A DNA stretch of 64,000 nt from Roseomonas sp. E05 (GTDB lineage: Bacteria > Pseudomonadota > Alphaproteobacteria > Acetobacterales > Acetobacteraceae): positions 1 through 64,000 of the forward strand of contig NZ_JASIRT010000013.1 in the NCBI RefSeq assembly GCF_030063475.1, read 5' to 3'. Position numbers and translations under genes: made by a program. The notes beneath the pieces were generated by a model that saw only the letters and a list, made by a program, of their open reading frames with translations, searched no databases and was not told the origin of the DNA. Shown piece after piece: positions 42,637 through 53,341 of this stretch (its first letter is position 1; the number at the start of each line of letters is the position of its first letter).

Positions 42637-43578
42637 ATGCGCTCACGCCTCTTCCTTGGGCTGGCCCTGGCGGCGACCCTCGCGGCTCCCGCCGGCGCGG
42701 AGGAACTCCGCATGATGACCGGTCCGCAGGGTGGCTCCTGGATTCCGCTCGGCGGTGCGCTCAAGAACATCTGGGAAAAGGCCGTCCCCGGCCTCTCGGT
42801 GCAGGTGGTGCCCGGCGCCGGCGTGATCAACGTGCGCGGCGTTTCCGCCGGCAAGGCCGGTGTCGCTTTCGCCAACTCGATCAGCACGGTGGATGGTCTG
42901 AACGGCCGCGCACCCTTCCCGCAGAAGACCGAGAACGTCTGCAACGTCGGCTCGCTCTATCCGCAGTGGTTTCAGGTGGCGGTGCTGGCGGATTCCGGCA
43001 TCCAGAAGGTCGAGGACCTGAAGGGCAAGGCGGTCGCCATCCAGCCGCGCGGCAATACCGCCGAGGTCATCACGCAGCAGCTGCTGCAGGTGGCCGGGCT
43101 TTCCTATGACGACATCCAGCCGAACTTCCAGACCGGCTACACCGATGCCGTCGGCCTGATGAAGGACGGCCACGCGCAGGCCTTCACCCTCGGCACCACC
43201 GTGCCGGCGAGCGCGGTGATGGACCTGGCGAGCGCGCGCGACATCCGCCTGCTCGACCTCTCGAAATACGAGCAGGGCATGCGGAAGATCAACGAGGCCT
43301 ACCGCGTCAAGCCGCTGCCGGCGGATACCTATCCGAGCCAGCAGGGCACGCCGGCGATGATCACCTACACCACGCACATCATCACGCAGTGCGACCGCGA
43401 CGCCGACGAGGTCTACAAGATGACCAAGGCCATGTGGGACAACATCGGCGCGCTGCGCAACGTCGTCGGTTCGATGCGCAAGACCGACGTGGAGTTCGGC
43501 GCGCAGGACATCAGCGTGCCGATGCACGAGGGCGCCCTCCGCTACTATCGCGAGGCGAATGCCCTGGCCAAGAAGTAA
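42637..43578 (+). CDS. TAXI-family TRAP transporter solute-binding protein
   Basis: 313 residues with a signal peptide ending at APAGAEE (about residue 21). TAXI features are the MTGPQGGSWIPLGGAL opening, VVPGAGVINVRGVSAGKAGV, and the LKGKAVAIQPRGNTAEVITQ segment. It binds a substrate (glutamate or other carboxylates in known cases) for the fused TRAP permease 12 bp downstream. ATG 42637 has cggagg 8 bases upstream; the longer frame lacks a signal peptide. Confidence 0.9.
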   Translation: MRSRLFLGLALAATLAAPAGAEELRMMTGPQGGSWIPLGGALKNIWEKAVPGLSVQVVPGAGVINVRGVSAGKAGVAFANSISTVDGLNGRAPFPQKTENVCNVGSLYPQWFQVAVLADSGIQKVEDLKGKAVAIQPRGNTAEVITQQLLQVAGLSYDDIQPNFQTGYTDAVGLMKDGHAQAFTLGTTVPASAVMDLASARDIRLLDLSKYEQGMRKINEAYRVKPLPADTYPSQQGTPAMITYTTHIITQCDRDADEVYKMTKAMWDNIGALRNVVGSMRKTDVEFGAQDISVPMHEGALRYYREANALAKK

Positions 43579-43590
43579 GGTCTGTTCCGA

Positions 43591-45462
43591 ATGACCTACA
43601 AGCGCGCCGTTGACGGGCTCGCGGGTGCCATCGCTTCGGCGATGGCGCTCTACCACATGTGGGTGATCGCCTTCTCGCCGCCGGAAGCCGTCATCTTCCG
43701 CGGCACGCACCTGCTCTTCGCAACCACCCTGGTGTTCCTGATCTTCCCGCTGCGGGCCAGGCGCGGCGCCTCCAATCCCGGCCCGGAGGACTGGCTGGCG
43801 GTGGTGCTGTCGCTCTGGGCGGTGGGGCGGCTCTTCGCCGACTACGACTGGCTGGTCTATCGCATGCCCTATGTCGACGACCCGCGCCCGATGGACGTGG
43901 TCGGCGGCTGGCTGCTGGTGGTGCTGATCCTGGAGGCGACGCGGCGCGTGATCGGCTGGGCGCTGCCGCTGACGGCGATGGCCTTCCTGGGCTGGGCCTG
44001 GTTCTTCGGCGGGGCCAGCAATCTCGGCCTGATCGACCAGCTCTACCTGACGACCGAGGGGATCTTCGGCTCCACGCTGGGCGTCTCGGCGGGTTACGTG
44101 GTGATCTTCGTGCTGTTCGGCGCCTTCATGGAACGCTCGGGCGTCGGGCGGCTGTTCATGGACTTCGCCCTCGCCTTGACCGGGCGGGCCACCGGCGGGC
44201 CGGGCAAGGTGGCCGTCGTCTCCTCCTCGCTGTTCGGCAGCGTCTCCGGCTCGGCGGTGGCGAATGTCATGGTCACCGGTCAGGTGACGATCCCGCTGAT
44301 GAAGCGCAGCGGCTTCCGCCCGGCCTTCGCCGCCGGGGTGGAGAGCGTGGCCAGCACCGGCGGGCAGATGATGCCGCCCATCATGGGCGCCGCCGCCTTC
44401 GTCATGGCCGAGTTCCTGCAGGTCAGCTACATGCAGGTGGTGATCTGGGCCGCCATTCCCTCGCTGCTCTACTACGTCGCCACCTTCGCGGCGGTGCATT
44501 TCGAGGCGAAGCGCACCGGCCTGACCGGCCTGCCCGACAGCGAGGTGCCGCGGCTGCGCACCGTCATCACCGCGGGCTGGCATCTCTCGATCCCGCTGAT
44601 CATCATCATCGTCGGCCTGTTCGGCGGCTTCTCCGCGCCGCTCGCCGCGCTGGTGGCGACGCTGGCCTGCTTCCCGGCGGCGGCGCTGCGGCGCAACAGT
44701 CGCGGCAATGTCAGCTTCGGCCAGTTCCGCGGTGCGCTGCTGGACGGTGCGCGCAACACGCTCGGCATCGCCATGGCCTGCGCCTGCGCGGGCATCGTGA
44801 TCGGTGTGATCGGACTGACCGGCGTCGGCATCACCTTCACCCAGCTTGTGGTGAACATGGCGCAGCAGAGCCTGCTGCTGGCGCTGCTGATGACCATGGT
44901 GGCCGGCATCATCCTCGGCATGGGCATGCCCACCACCCCGGCCTATATCGTGATGGTGGCGCTGCTGGTGCCGGCGCTGATCACGCTGGGCGTCGTCGAG
45001 CCCGCCGCGCATCTCTTCGCCTTCTACTTCGCCATCCTCTCGGCCATCACGCCGCCGGTGGCGCTGGCGGTCTTCGCCGCCTCGGGCCTGGCGAAGTCGG
45101 ATCTCTGGGCTTCCGGACTCGCTGCGGTGAAGATCGGCGCGGCGGGGTTCATCATCCCGTTCATGTTCGTCTACCAGCCGGCGCTGCTGCTGATCGGCGA
45201 GCCCTCGGCCATCCTGGTGGCGGTGGTCAGCGCCATCGCGGGGGCGCTGCTCCTGGCGGCCTCGCTGCATGGCTATCTCCTGCGGCCGATGCCGATGTGG
45301 GAGCGGATCGCCCTGTTCGTCGCGGCGATGGCGCTCATCGTGCCGGGGCTGATCACGGACGGGATCGGTATCCTCTGCGGCGGCGGCGTGGTGGCGCTGC
45401 AAATCCTGCAGCGGCGGCAGCAGGGCGGCGGCGTGACCGCGCTGCAATCCTCGCGGCAGTAG
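43591..45462 (+). CDS. TRAP transporter fused permease (DctQ-DctM fusion)
   Basis: 623 residues with about 16-18 helices: an N-terminal DctQ-like four-helix part (about 1-150, including EDWLAVVLSLWAVGRLFADY) joined to the DctM part (GRATGGPGKVAVVSSSLFGS, GSAVANVMVTGQVTIPLMKR, GGQMMPPIMGAAAFVMAEF, and late GMGMPTTPAYIVMVALLVP). Fused permeases are the standard partners of TAXI receptors. A terminator-like hairpin follows the stop. Confidence 0.92.
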   Translation: MTYKRAVDGLAGAIASAMALYHMWVIAFSPPEAVIFRGTHLLFATTLVFLIFPLRARRGASNPGPEDWLAVVLSLWAVGRLFADYDWLVYRMPYVDDPRPMDVVGGWLLVVLILEATRRVIGWALPLTAMAFLGWAWFFGGASNLGLIDQLYLTTEGIFGSTLGVSAGYVVIFVLFGAFMERSGVGRLFMDFALALTGRATGGPGKVAVVSSSLFGSVSGSAVANVMVTGQVTIPLMKRSGFRPAFAAGVESVASTGGQMMPPIMGAAAFVMAEFLQVSYMQVVIWAAIPSLLYYVATFAAVHFEAKRTGLTGLPDSEVPRLRTVITAGWHLSIPLIIIIVGLFGGFSAPLAALVATLACFPAAALRRNSRGNVSFGQFRGALLDGARNTLGIAMACACAGIVIGVIGLTGVGITFTQLVVNMAQQSLLLALLMTMVAGIILGMGMPTTPAYIVMVALLVPALITLGVVEPAAHLFAFYFAILSAITPPVALAVFAASGLAKSDLWASGLAAVKIGAAGFIIPFMFVYQPALLLIGEPSAILVAVVSAIAGALLLAASLHGYLLRPMPMWERIALFVAAMALIVPGLITDGIGILCGGGVVALQILQRRQQGGGVTALQSSRQ

Positions 45463-45470
45463 CCGGGCAC

Positions 45471-45500
45471 GGGCGGGGCATCCAGCGGGATGCCCCGCCC
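45471..45500. terminator. Terminator-like hairpin after the TAXI-TRAP operon
   Basis: Perfect 13-bp stem gggcggggcatcc / ggatgccccgccc with an agcg loop, 8 bp after the permease stop. There is no U-tract, but strength and placement support a terminator. Confidence 0.6.
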
Positions 45501-45590
45501 TGATGGGCTCACCGTTAGGCGCGGTTTAATCTCTTCTACGGTAGGGGAAGTGCCATCGGCGCATCATGCGCCGTCGGCAGGAAGTTCCCG

Positions 45591-46937
45591 ATGCACCGTG
45601 GCCACGACGATGCGCAGAAGCGGCGATTTGCCGCCTTCGCCCTCACCGAGCAGGATTGGCAGTTGCTGCGCACGCAGGCCGCTTATGCAGCGAGCCGGAT
45701 GCCGCGCCTGCTCGAGGAGCTGCACCCCTCGCTGGCCAATTGGCCCGAGATCCAGCGCGCGCTGATGGAGCCTGCCGTTCACCGGATCCGCCTTGCACAT
45801 TGGCAGCGGGTGGCCTCCGGGCAGATCGGGGAGGGCTTCATGGCATCGGCGCGCGCCCTCGCCACGACCCTCTTCGAACGCGGCGTGCCGGCCTATGCCG
45901 TCACGATCTGCCACTCCGTGGTCCTCAACGGCATCGTCCGCGACCTGAAGCTGGACCTGCCCTGCACCCGCTTCACCAGCTTCAAGGCCTCGACGGCCAA
46001 GCACAGCCTGCGCCTCGCGCTGCAGAAGGCCGCCTGGTTCGACCTCGAGGTGCTGCTGGAGACCTATGCCGAGGCGGAGCAGCTGCGCCGCAAGCAGGTG
46101 ACGGAGCGCCTCGCGGTGGCCTTCGACTCCAAGCTGAAGGGCGTGGTGACCGATATCGACCGCTCCTCGCGCGCCTTCTCCGATGTGGCGAACAGCATCC
46201 TCGTGGCGGCCAGTCACTCCGCCGAGCAGGCGGGCGCCGTCGCGAGCGCCGCCGGGGAAGCCAATTCCGGCGTGCAGACGGTGGCGGCTGCGGCAGAGGA
46301 GCTCACGGCCTCCATCGCCGAGATCAGCCGCCGCGTCTCGCAGTCGGCCACCATCGCCGAGAAGGCGGTGAACGATGCGCGGCGCACCGATACGGTGGTG
46401 CAGGCGCTGGCCGAGGGCGCCGGCCGCATCGGCGACGTGGTGCAACTCATCAGCAACATTGCGGCGCAGACCAACCTCCTGGCGCTGAACGCCACGATCG
46501 AGGCGGCGCGGGCAGGGGAGGCCGGCAAGGGCTTTGCGGTGGTGGCCAGTGAGGTCAAGAACCTGGCCAGCCAGACGGCCAAGGCCACCGAGGAGATCGG
46601 CCACCAGATCGCTCAGACCCAGGGCGCCACGCAACAGGCGGTGGAGGCGATCCGCAGCATCGCCACCACCATCGCCGAGATCGACGACATCACCTCCGGC
46701 ATCGCGGCCGCCGTGAGGGAACAGGGCAGCGCCACCAGCGAGATCGCGAAGAGCGCGGCGCAGGCGGCGGCGCACAACCAGCGCGTGGACCAGCTGATCG
46801 GCGGCATCCGCAACGATACCGGACGCACGACGCAAGGCGCCGAGGGGCTCAGCGGCACCGCGAAGGACCTGGCCCGCAGCTCTTCCGCCCTCGGTCAGGC
46901 GGTGCAGGGCTTCCTGGCGGAGATCCGTGCCGCCTGA
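45591..46937 (+). CDS. Soluble methyl-accepting chemotaxis protein with globin-like sensor domain
   Basis: 448 residues and no membrane helix. Residues ~15-170 resemble the sensor globin of HemAT-type globin-coupled receptors ([20 protein letters not shown] is close to the 'HWxxLxSGxfdxxY' block). The C-terminal signalling part (about 190-448) ends in the MCP hairpin [20 protein letters not shown] followed by [20 protein letters not shown]. In my alignment the proximal haem histidine ('iGxxHxRIGLxPxWY') falls on Leu94-Phe95 ([14 protein letters not shown]), so haem binding is doubtful. It would signal to CheA/CheW encoded elsewhere. The gene stands alone after a terminator. Confidence 0.85.
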   Translation: MHRGHDDAQKRRFAAFALTEQDWQLLRTQAAYAASRMPRLLEELHPSLANWPEIQRALMEPAVHRIRLAHWQRVASGQIGEGFMASARALATTLFERGVPAYAVTICHSVVLNGIVRDLKLDLPCTRFTSFKASTAKHSLRLALQKAAWFDLEVLLETYAEAEQLRRKQVTERLAVAFDSKLKGVVTDIDRSSRAFSDVANSILVAASHSAEQAGAVASAAGEANSGVQTVAAAAEELTASIAEISRRVSQSATIAEKAVNDARRTDTVVQALAEGAGRIGDVVQLISNIAAQTNLLALNATIEAARAGEAGKGFAVVASEVKNLASQTAKATEEIGHQIAQTQGATQQAVEAIRSIATTIAEIDDITSGIAAAVREQGSATSEIAKSAAQAAAHNQRVDQLIGGIRNDTGRTTQGAEGLSGTAKDLARSSSALGQAVQGFLAEIRAA

Positions 46938-47046
46938 TCCCGGCGCTCAGGCCGGCAGCTCTGGTGAAAGGGGTGCCGGCCGCAGCCGAAGAGTCGGCGG
47001 AAGCGGCCTAATTACTGCGGAAGGTGGGAAAATCTCCGGAGGAGAT

Positions 47047-47122
<76 letters not shown>

Positions 47123-47195
47123 CCACCGGGGAGTGCGTTACCGTCATTCCCGTGGCGCGGGCTTTTAGCCCATCCAGCGGAGATCGCAACCCCCT

Positions 47196-48344
47196 TTATT
47201 CGCGGGCGGCGCCAAATTCTGCGTCGCGGTGCACATAGACCGAGAGCAGCAGGCCAAAGCCGAGCATGGCGGTCAGCATGGCCGAGCCGCCATGGCTGAT
47301 CAGCGGCAGCGGCACGCCGCCCACGGGGATGGAGCCGGTGACCATGGCGATATTGACGAAGATGTAGAGAAAGAAGTTCACCCCCAGTCCCACCGCCACC
47401 AGCCGCCCGTACTGATGGCGGGTGCGCAACGCCACGGCGAGCGCGAAGAACACCACCAGCGCCAGCAGCAGCAGCGTGCCGAGGGCGCCCACCAGCCCGA
47501 ACTCCTCGGAGATCATGGTGAAGATGAAGTCGGTCTGCTTCTCCGGCAGGAAGTTCAGGTGGCCCTGGGTGCCCTGCAGGAAGCCCTTGCCCCAGAGCCC
47601 GCCCGAGCCGAGCGCGATCTTCGACTGGATGATGTTGTAGCCCGCTCCCAGCGGGTCGCTCTCGGGGTCCAGGAAGGTCTGGATGCGGGCGCGCTGGTAG
47701 TCGTGCAGCCGCTCATAGGCGATGGGCGCAATGCCGGCCGCCGAAGCCAGGATCAGCGCGAACTTCCACCAACGCACCCCGGCCGCCCAGAACACCGCGC
47801 CGCCCACCATGGCGGTGATCAGCCCGGTGCCGAGATTGGGTTGCTTCAGGATCAGCCCGACCGGAAGCAGCACCGCGAGGGTCGGGGGCACCAGGAACAG
47901 CAGGTTGCCGACCCGCTCCCAGCTTGCGCGATGGAACCAGTGGGCGAGGGCCAGCACCAGCATGATCTTCATCAGCTCGGAGGGCTGGAGCTGGATCGGC
48001 CCCAGCTCGATCCACCGCTGCGCCCCCTTGCCGACCTGCCCGTGCACGGCCACCAGCACCAGCAGCGCGACACCCAGCGCGTAGCCGACCCAGGAGAGCC
48101 GCGCGATCACGCGGATGTCGATCATCGCGATGGAGAGCATCATCACCAGGCTGAAGCCGAAGCGCAGCGCATGCTTGCTGGCATAGGGCTCCGGCGCGCC
48201 GCCGCCGGCCGAGTAGAGCGCCACATAGCCCACCGCCGCAATGGCGCAGAGCAGCAGAACGAAGCTCCAGGGCACCAGCCAGAGCTTCTCCAGCAGGCCG
48301 GCGCCGCGGTCGCGGGTCAGCAGGCGGCGTTCGAAGACCATCAT
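47196..48344 (-). CDS. rodA: Rod-shape peptidoglycan polymerase RodA (SEDS family)
   Basis: 382 residues, about 10 membrane helices. SEDS signatures are GAQRWIELGPIQLQPSELMK, LKQPNLGTGL (catalytic-Asp region replaced in usual register by Asn, as aligned by eye), HLNFLPEKQTDFIFTMISEE and VTGSIPVGGVPLPLISHGGS. It polymerises glycan strands during elongation, with PBP2. ATG 48344 overlaps the mrdA stop (ATGA). Last gene of the mre operon. Confidence 0.93.
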   Translation of the reverse strand: MMVFERRLLTRDRGAGLLEKLWLVPWSFVLLLCAIAAVGYVALYSAGGGAPEPYASKHALRFGFSLVMMLSIAMIDIRVIARLSWVGYALGVALLVLVAVHGQVGKGAQRWIELGPIQLQPSELMKIMLVLALAHWFHRASWERVGNLLFLVPPTLAVLLPVGLILKQPNLGTGLITAMVGGAVFWAAGVRWWKFALILASAAGIAPIAYERLHDYQRARIQTFLDPESDPLGAGYNIIQSKIALGSGGLWGKGFLQGTQGHLNFLPEKQTDFIFTMISEEFGLVGALGTLLLLALVVFFALAVALRTRHQYGRLVAVGLGVNFFLYIFVNIAMVTGSIPVGGVPLPLISHGGSAMLTAMLGFGLLLSVYVHRDAEFGAARE

Positions 48345-50275
48345 CGGCGGGGCGTCTCCGGGGCAGGGGGGGGCGGCGCCTCCGCAAGCATGGGCGGGCG
48401 CGATGCCTCGGTGCTGCGCGTGCCGGCGGGGGCGGGAGGGACGGCGGCCGCGGGCGGCGCGCGGAAGCGGGTGAGCACGTCGGCCATGATGTCGCGCGCC
48501 AGCGGCGCCGCCGCACCAGCGCCGCTGGTGCCGTGCTCGACGACGACGGAAATGGCGTATTGCGGATTGTCGAAGGGAGCGAAGGCGACGAACAGCGCAT
48601 GCGGCCGCCATTCGCGCGGCTGGCTCTCCACCCGGAAGCCGCGCTCGCGCTGCTCGCGGGAGACGCGGCGCACCTGGGTGGTGCCGGTCTTGCCGGCCAT
48701 GACGCCGAGACTGTTCGGCAGGCGCGCCACTTTCGCGGTGCCGTTCTCCTCGTTCACCACCGCCCACATGCCCTCGCGCACCAGCTTCAGGTCCCGCTCG
48801 GGGATGCCGAGGCTCGGCCAGTCCTCCGCCTTCACGCCGCGCGGCGCCTTGCCGTCCAGGGCATGGGTCAGGTGCGGCTGCACCGCGCGCCCGGTGGCCA
48901 GCCGCGCCGCCATGGTGGCCAGCGAGAGCGGCGTGAGCTGGTAGAAGCCCTGGCCGATGCCGTGCACCACCGTGTCGCCGATGTTCCAGGCCTTGCCCTG
49001 CCGGATGCGCCACTCGCGGGTCGGTACGAAGCCCGCCTTGGCCCCGGGCAGCTCGATCTCCAGATCCACCCCGAGGCCGAAGCGCTTGGCCATGGCGGCG
49101 ATGCGGTCGATGCCGGTGCGCTTGGCGGCCTCGTAGAAATAGACGTCGCAGGAGTGCTTGAGGGCGTTGCGCAGGTCCAGGTTGCCGTGGCCTCCCTTGC
49201 GCCAGCAGTGGAAGCGGGCGTCGCCCAGGTCGTAGTAGCCCGGGCAGAAGATGCGCTCGGTGGGGGTGACGGCCTTGGCCTCCAGCGCCGCCAGCCCGAC
49301 CACCATCTTGAAGGTGGAGCCCGGCGCGTAGAGCCCGTTGGTGGCCTTGTTGATCAGCGGTGTGGCGCGGCTCCTGGTCCATTCGCGCCACTGCGCGGCG
49401 GAGATGCCGGAGCTGAACAGGTTGGGGTCGAAGCTGGGCTGGCTGGCCATGGCCAGCACCTCGCCGTTGCGCGCATCCAGCACGACGACGCTGGTGCCCT
49501 CCTCGATGCGGTTGCGCACCGCCTTCTGCAGTTCGGCGTCGATCGAGATCTGCACGTCCTGCCCGCGCACGCCCTCCCGCCGGTCCAACTCGCGGATCAC
49601 CCGGCCAAGGGCGTTCACCTCCAGCTCCAGCGTGCCGGCGCGGCCGCGCAGCACCCGGTCATGGAACCGCTCCATCCCGGCGCGGCCGACCCGGATGCCG
49701 GGCAGGGCCAGCAGCGGGTCGTCATCCATGTCGGTCTCGCTCGGCGGCGCCACATAGCCCACCACATGCGCCAGATGCTCGGCCCAGGGGTAGTCGCGGG
49801 TGGTGCCGACATCCACGCTGATGCCCGGCAGGTCCGGCGCGTTGACCTCGATGCGCGCCATCTCCTCCCAGGTCAGGAAGTCCCGCACCACGACGGGAAC
49901 GAAGCGCCGGCGGCGGCGGATGTCGCGCTCGATGCGGGTGCGCTCGGCCTCGCTGAGCGGCAGGATGTGGCTGAAGGTCTCCAGCGTCGCGTGGATGTCC
50001 TCCGCCTGCTCGGCCACCAGCAAGGCGCGCCAGTTCAGCGCATTGGCGGCGACGACCCGCTCCGCACGGTCGAGGATGCGGCCGCGCGGCGGCGCGATCA
50101 GCCGGGTGGAGACGCGGTTCTCCTCCGCCAGCGTGGCGTAGCGCTCGCCTTCCTCCAGGGTCAGCTTCTGCAGCCGGTAGCCGAGGAAGCCGAGCAGCCC
50201 GAGCTGCCCCGCGCCCAGCAGCAGGGCGCGGCGGGTGAACACGTTGCGGCGGCGTTCCTCATCCCGCTTGCTCAT
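48341..50275 (-). CDS. mrdA: Penicillin-binding protein 2 (elongasome transpeptidase)
   Basis: 644 residues: short cytoplasmic tail, one membrane helix (about 13-30), pedestal domain, and class B transpeptidase domain with active-site motifs APGSTFKMV (SxxK serine), HSCDVYF (SxD/SxN-type) and GKTGTTQV (KTG). It cross-links peptidoglycan during side-wall growth with RodA. A Pro/Ala-rich C-terminal tail (~50 residues) extends past the domain. It starts 1 bp after the mreD stop region. Confidence 0.94.
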   Translation of the reverse strand: MSKRDEERRRNVFTRRALLLGAGQLGLLGFLGYRLQKLTLEEGERYATLAEENRVSTRLIAPPRGRILDRAERVVAANALNWRALLVAEQAEDIHATLETFSHILPLSEAERTRIERDIRRRRRFVPVVVRDFLTWEEMARIEVNAPDLPGISVDVGTTRDYPWAEHLAHVVGYVAPPSETDMDDDPLLALPGIRVGRAGMERFHDRVLRGRAGTLELEVNALGRVIRELDRREGVRGQDVQISIDAELQKAVRNRIEEGTSVVVLDARNGEVLAMASQPSFDPNLFSSGISAAQWREWTRSRATPLINKATNGLYAPGSTFKMVVGLAALEAKAVTPTERIFCPGYYDLGDARFHCWRKGGHGNLDLRNALKHSCDVYFYEAAKRTGIDRIAAMAKRFGLGVDLEIELPGAKAGFVPTREWRIRQGKAWNIGDTVVHGIGQGFYQLTPLSLATMAARLATGRAVQPHLTHALDGKAPRGVKAEDWPSLGIPERDLKLVREGMWAVVNEENGTAKVARLPNSLGVMAGKTGTTQVRRVSREQRERGFRVESQPREWRPHALFVAFAPFDNPQYAISVVVEHGTSGAGAAAPLARDIMADVLTRFRAPPAAAVPPAPAGTRSTEASRPPMLAEAPPPPAPETPRR

Positions 50276-50276
50276 C

Positions 50277-50810
50277 TCAGCCCAGAGTCTCCGCCCGCCG
50301 CATCGCCTTGTGCAAGCGGGTCAACAGCGCCGCGATCGCCGGATAGAGGCCGACGCCGAGCGCGAGCTGCACCAATCCGAGGGCCGGCGGCGGCAATCGC
50401 CAGTTCAGCGCCGCCTGCAGTACGAAGCCCAGCAGCGCCGCCCCTGCTGCGAAGCCGGCGAAGACCAGCCACACCACCAGGAAGGACTGCCGTGCCAGGA
50501 AGCGCCGGAAGCGCAGGACGGTGCCATGCACCACCAGCAGGGTCAGGATACCGATGCCGAGCGGCGCGAAGCCCAGCAGATCCTGCAACAGACCGATGCC
50601 GAAGCAGACGGGCGGCGCCATGGCGCTCGGCCGGAACACCGACCAGAAGAACACGCAGGCCAGCGCCACCGCCGGCACCGCCGAGGGCAGGTCCACCGGC
50701 GCCCCGGCCAGCATCATCAGCAGCGCCGTGCTGGCGGCGGGAAAGGCGGCGCGACCCCAGGCATCGAGCCGCCGCAGCAGGCCCATGACAGGATGCGGCC
50801 GCCGTTTCAT
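50277..50810 (-). CDS. mreD: Rod shape-determining protein MreD
   Basis: 177 residues with five or six membrane helices and the family motif CFGIGLLQDLLGFAPLGIG. It is an inner-membrane component linking MreC to the elongasome. Sequence conservation in MreD is low; the call is secured by its place between mreC and mrdA. Confidence 0.88.
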   Translation of the reverse strand: MKRRPHPVMGLLRRLDAWGRAAFPAASTALLMMLAGAPVDLPSAVPAVALACVFFWSVFRPSAMAPPVCFGIGLLQDLLGFAPLGIGILTLLVVHGTVLRFRRFLARQSFLVVWLVFAGFAAGAALLGFVLQAALNWRLPPPALGLVQLALGVGLYPAIAALLTRLHKAMRRAETLG

Positions 50811-50831
50811 CGGAGCATTCCGGCGCGGCCG

Positions 50832-51695
50832 CTAGCGGCGGGCGCGCGGCTCCGGGCGCGCCACCGCCTCGGGCGGCAGGATGCCGGACAGGCCGAAGTC
50901 GAAAATGCGCAGCAGGTCCATGCGGCCGGGCCGGGCGAAGAGCTCCACCTCCGCCGCGCCGCCCTCGGACCAGTGCACCACCCCTACCGGCAGCCCGGCG
51001 GGGAAGGCGCCGGCCTCGGCGCTGGTCACCACCCGCTCGCCCTCCCGCGGCGGGGTGCCCTCGGGCCAGAACTGCAGGCGCGGCCGGTCGCCATTGGTGC
51101 CGGTCATCATGGCGCGCGCCCGGCTGCCCTCCAGCACCACGGGGATGCGGCTGTTCATGTCGGTGACCAGCAGCACGCGGGCGGAGCGGCTGCCCACCTC
51201 GGTCACGCGCCCGACGAGCCCCCGCTCGTCCAGCGCCACCTGCCCCTTGCGAATGGTGCCGCCGGGCTGGATGGCCAGCAGCACCGCGCGGGCATAGGTG
51301 CCGCCGGCATCGGCCACCACGCGGGCGGTGTGGAAGCTGGCCGGCGCCTCGGGGATGTAGTTGAGCTGGCGCCGCAGCAGGCCGTTCTCCGCCTCCAGCG
51401 CCAGGGCGGCGGCCTGCCAGCGGTGCAGCCGGTCGTTCTCCTCCCGCAGCCGGGCGTTCTCCGCCTGCAGGGCGGTCAGGAAGCGCAGTTCCTGCACGGC
51501 ATCGCGCAGCGCGGCGGCCGGCTCGGCGATCAGGCCGTAGATCGGCGCCAGGGTGTCGGCCACCGCCATGCGGCTGCGCTCGACCAGCGCGGTGTCGGCC
51601 TTGCCGAGCAGCATGGTGCCGAGCGCTGCGGCAATCAGCACCGGCAGCGAGAGCCGCGACAGGGCCTGGCGCAGCGGAATGCTCAGACGGATCAC
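50832..51695 (-). CDS. mreC: Rod shape-determining protein MreC
   Basis: 287 residues: N-terminal membrane helix (about 15-32), a coiled coil (about 65-110, LTALQAENARLREENDRLHR), then two beta-domains (ARVVADAGGTYARAVLL, LVGRVTEVGSRSARVLLVTD). It is a periplasmic scaffold that activates PBP2. It lies 66 bp after mreB on the same transcript. Confidence 0.92.
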   Translation of the reverse strand: MIRLSIPLRQALSRLSLPVLIAAALGTMLLGKADTALVERSRMAVADTLAPIYGLIAEPAAALRDAVQELRFLTALQAENARLREENDRLHRWQAAALALEAENGLLRRQLNYIPEAPASFHTARVVADAGGTYARAVLLAIQPGGTIRKGQVALDERGLVGRVTEVGSRSARVLLVTDMNSRIPVVLEGSRARAMMTGTNGDRPRLQFWPEGTPPREGERVVTSAEAGAFPAGLPVGVVHWSEGGAAEVELFARPGRMDLLRIFDFGLSGILPPEAVARPEPRARR

Positions 51696-51761
51696 GCGGC
51701 CTCCATGGGTCCGCCGTCAGGTGTGGCGAGCCTGTGCAACACGTATCAGAGGTTGTGCGTC

Positions 51762-52916
<1,155 letters not shown>

Positions 52917-52986
52917 TCAGGGGAAACCTTGCCCCCCGCCCCGCGTTCCACGCGCAGCCCAACTGTCAAGATCGAGGAACGCGAAG

Positions 52987-53226
52987 ATGCGCAAGACGAC
53001 CCTGGCTCTCCTGGCCTTCGCCAGCATTGGACTGGGGGCCTGCGGCTACAGCACCGGTGACCGCGCGGCCTCGGGTGGCCTGCTGGGCGCGGGCACGGGC
53101 GCGGCGATCGGTTCCTTCTCCGGCAATGCCGGCACGGGGGCGCTGATCGGTGGCGCCGCCGGCGCGGCAGGCGGTGCTTTGACCAGCCCCGGCCAGGTCA
53201 ATCTCGGCCGCCCTGCCTGGCGCTGA
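52987..53226 (+). CDS. Small glycine-zipper lipoprotein
   Basis: 79 residues. Signal peptide with lipobox LGAC (Cys20 in FASIGLGACGYS), then a Gly/Ala-rich glycine-zipper segment (GLLGAGTGAAIGSFSGNAG and ALIGGAAGAAGGAL). This is the layout of small SlyB/OsmB-like outer-membrane lipoproteins that may help envelope stability. ATG 52987 has gagg about 9 bases upstream. It is divergent from mreB and is followed by a canonical terminator. Confidence 0.82.
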   Translation: MRKTTLALLAFASIGLGACGYSTGDRAASGGLLGAGTGAAIGSFSGNAGTGALIGGAAGAAGGALTSPGQVNLGRPAWR

Positions 53227-53258
53227 GACTTCCTGGCAGCCCTTCCCGGCGTCACGGC

Positions 53259-53289
53259 GCGGCCTCTCCGCAGGGAGAGGCCGCTTTTT
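53259..53289 (+). terminator. Rho-independent terminator
   Basis: Perfect 11-bp stem gcggcctctcc / ggagaggccgc with a gcag loop followed by ttttt, 32 bp after the lipoprotein stop. The only canonical stem plus U-tract terminator I found in the window. Confidence 0.88.
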
Positions 53290-53341
53290 GTTTGGATTGT
53301 TTGGAGCGCGAGGCGGCGCCGGAACCGTGCCGGCCCGAGGG

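Noticed and set aside
42643-45447. 934-codon open frame antisense to the TAXI-TRAP genes
   Set aside because: Very long but low-complexity (His, Arg, Gln, Asp) with no motif; the plus-strand receptor and permease are unmistakable.
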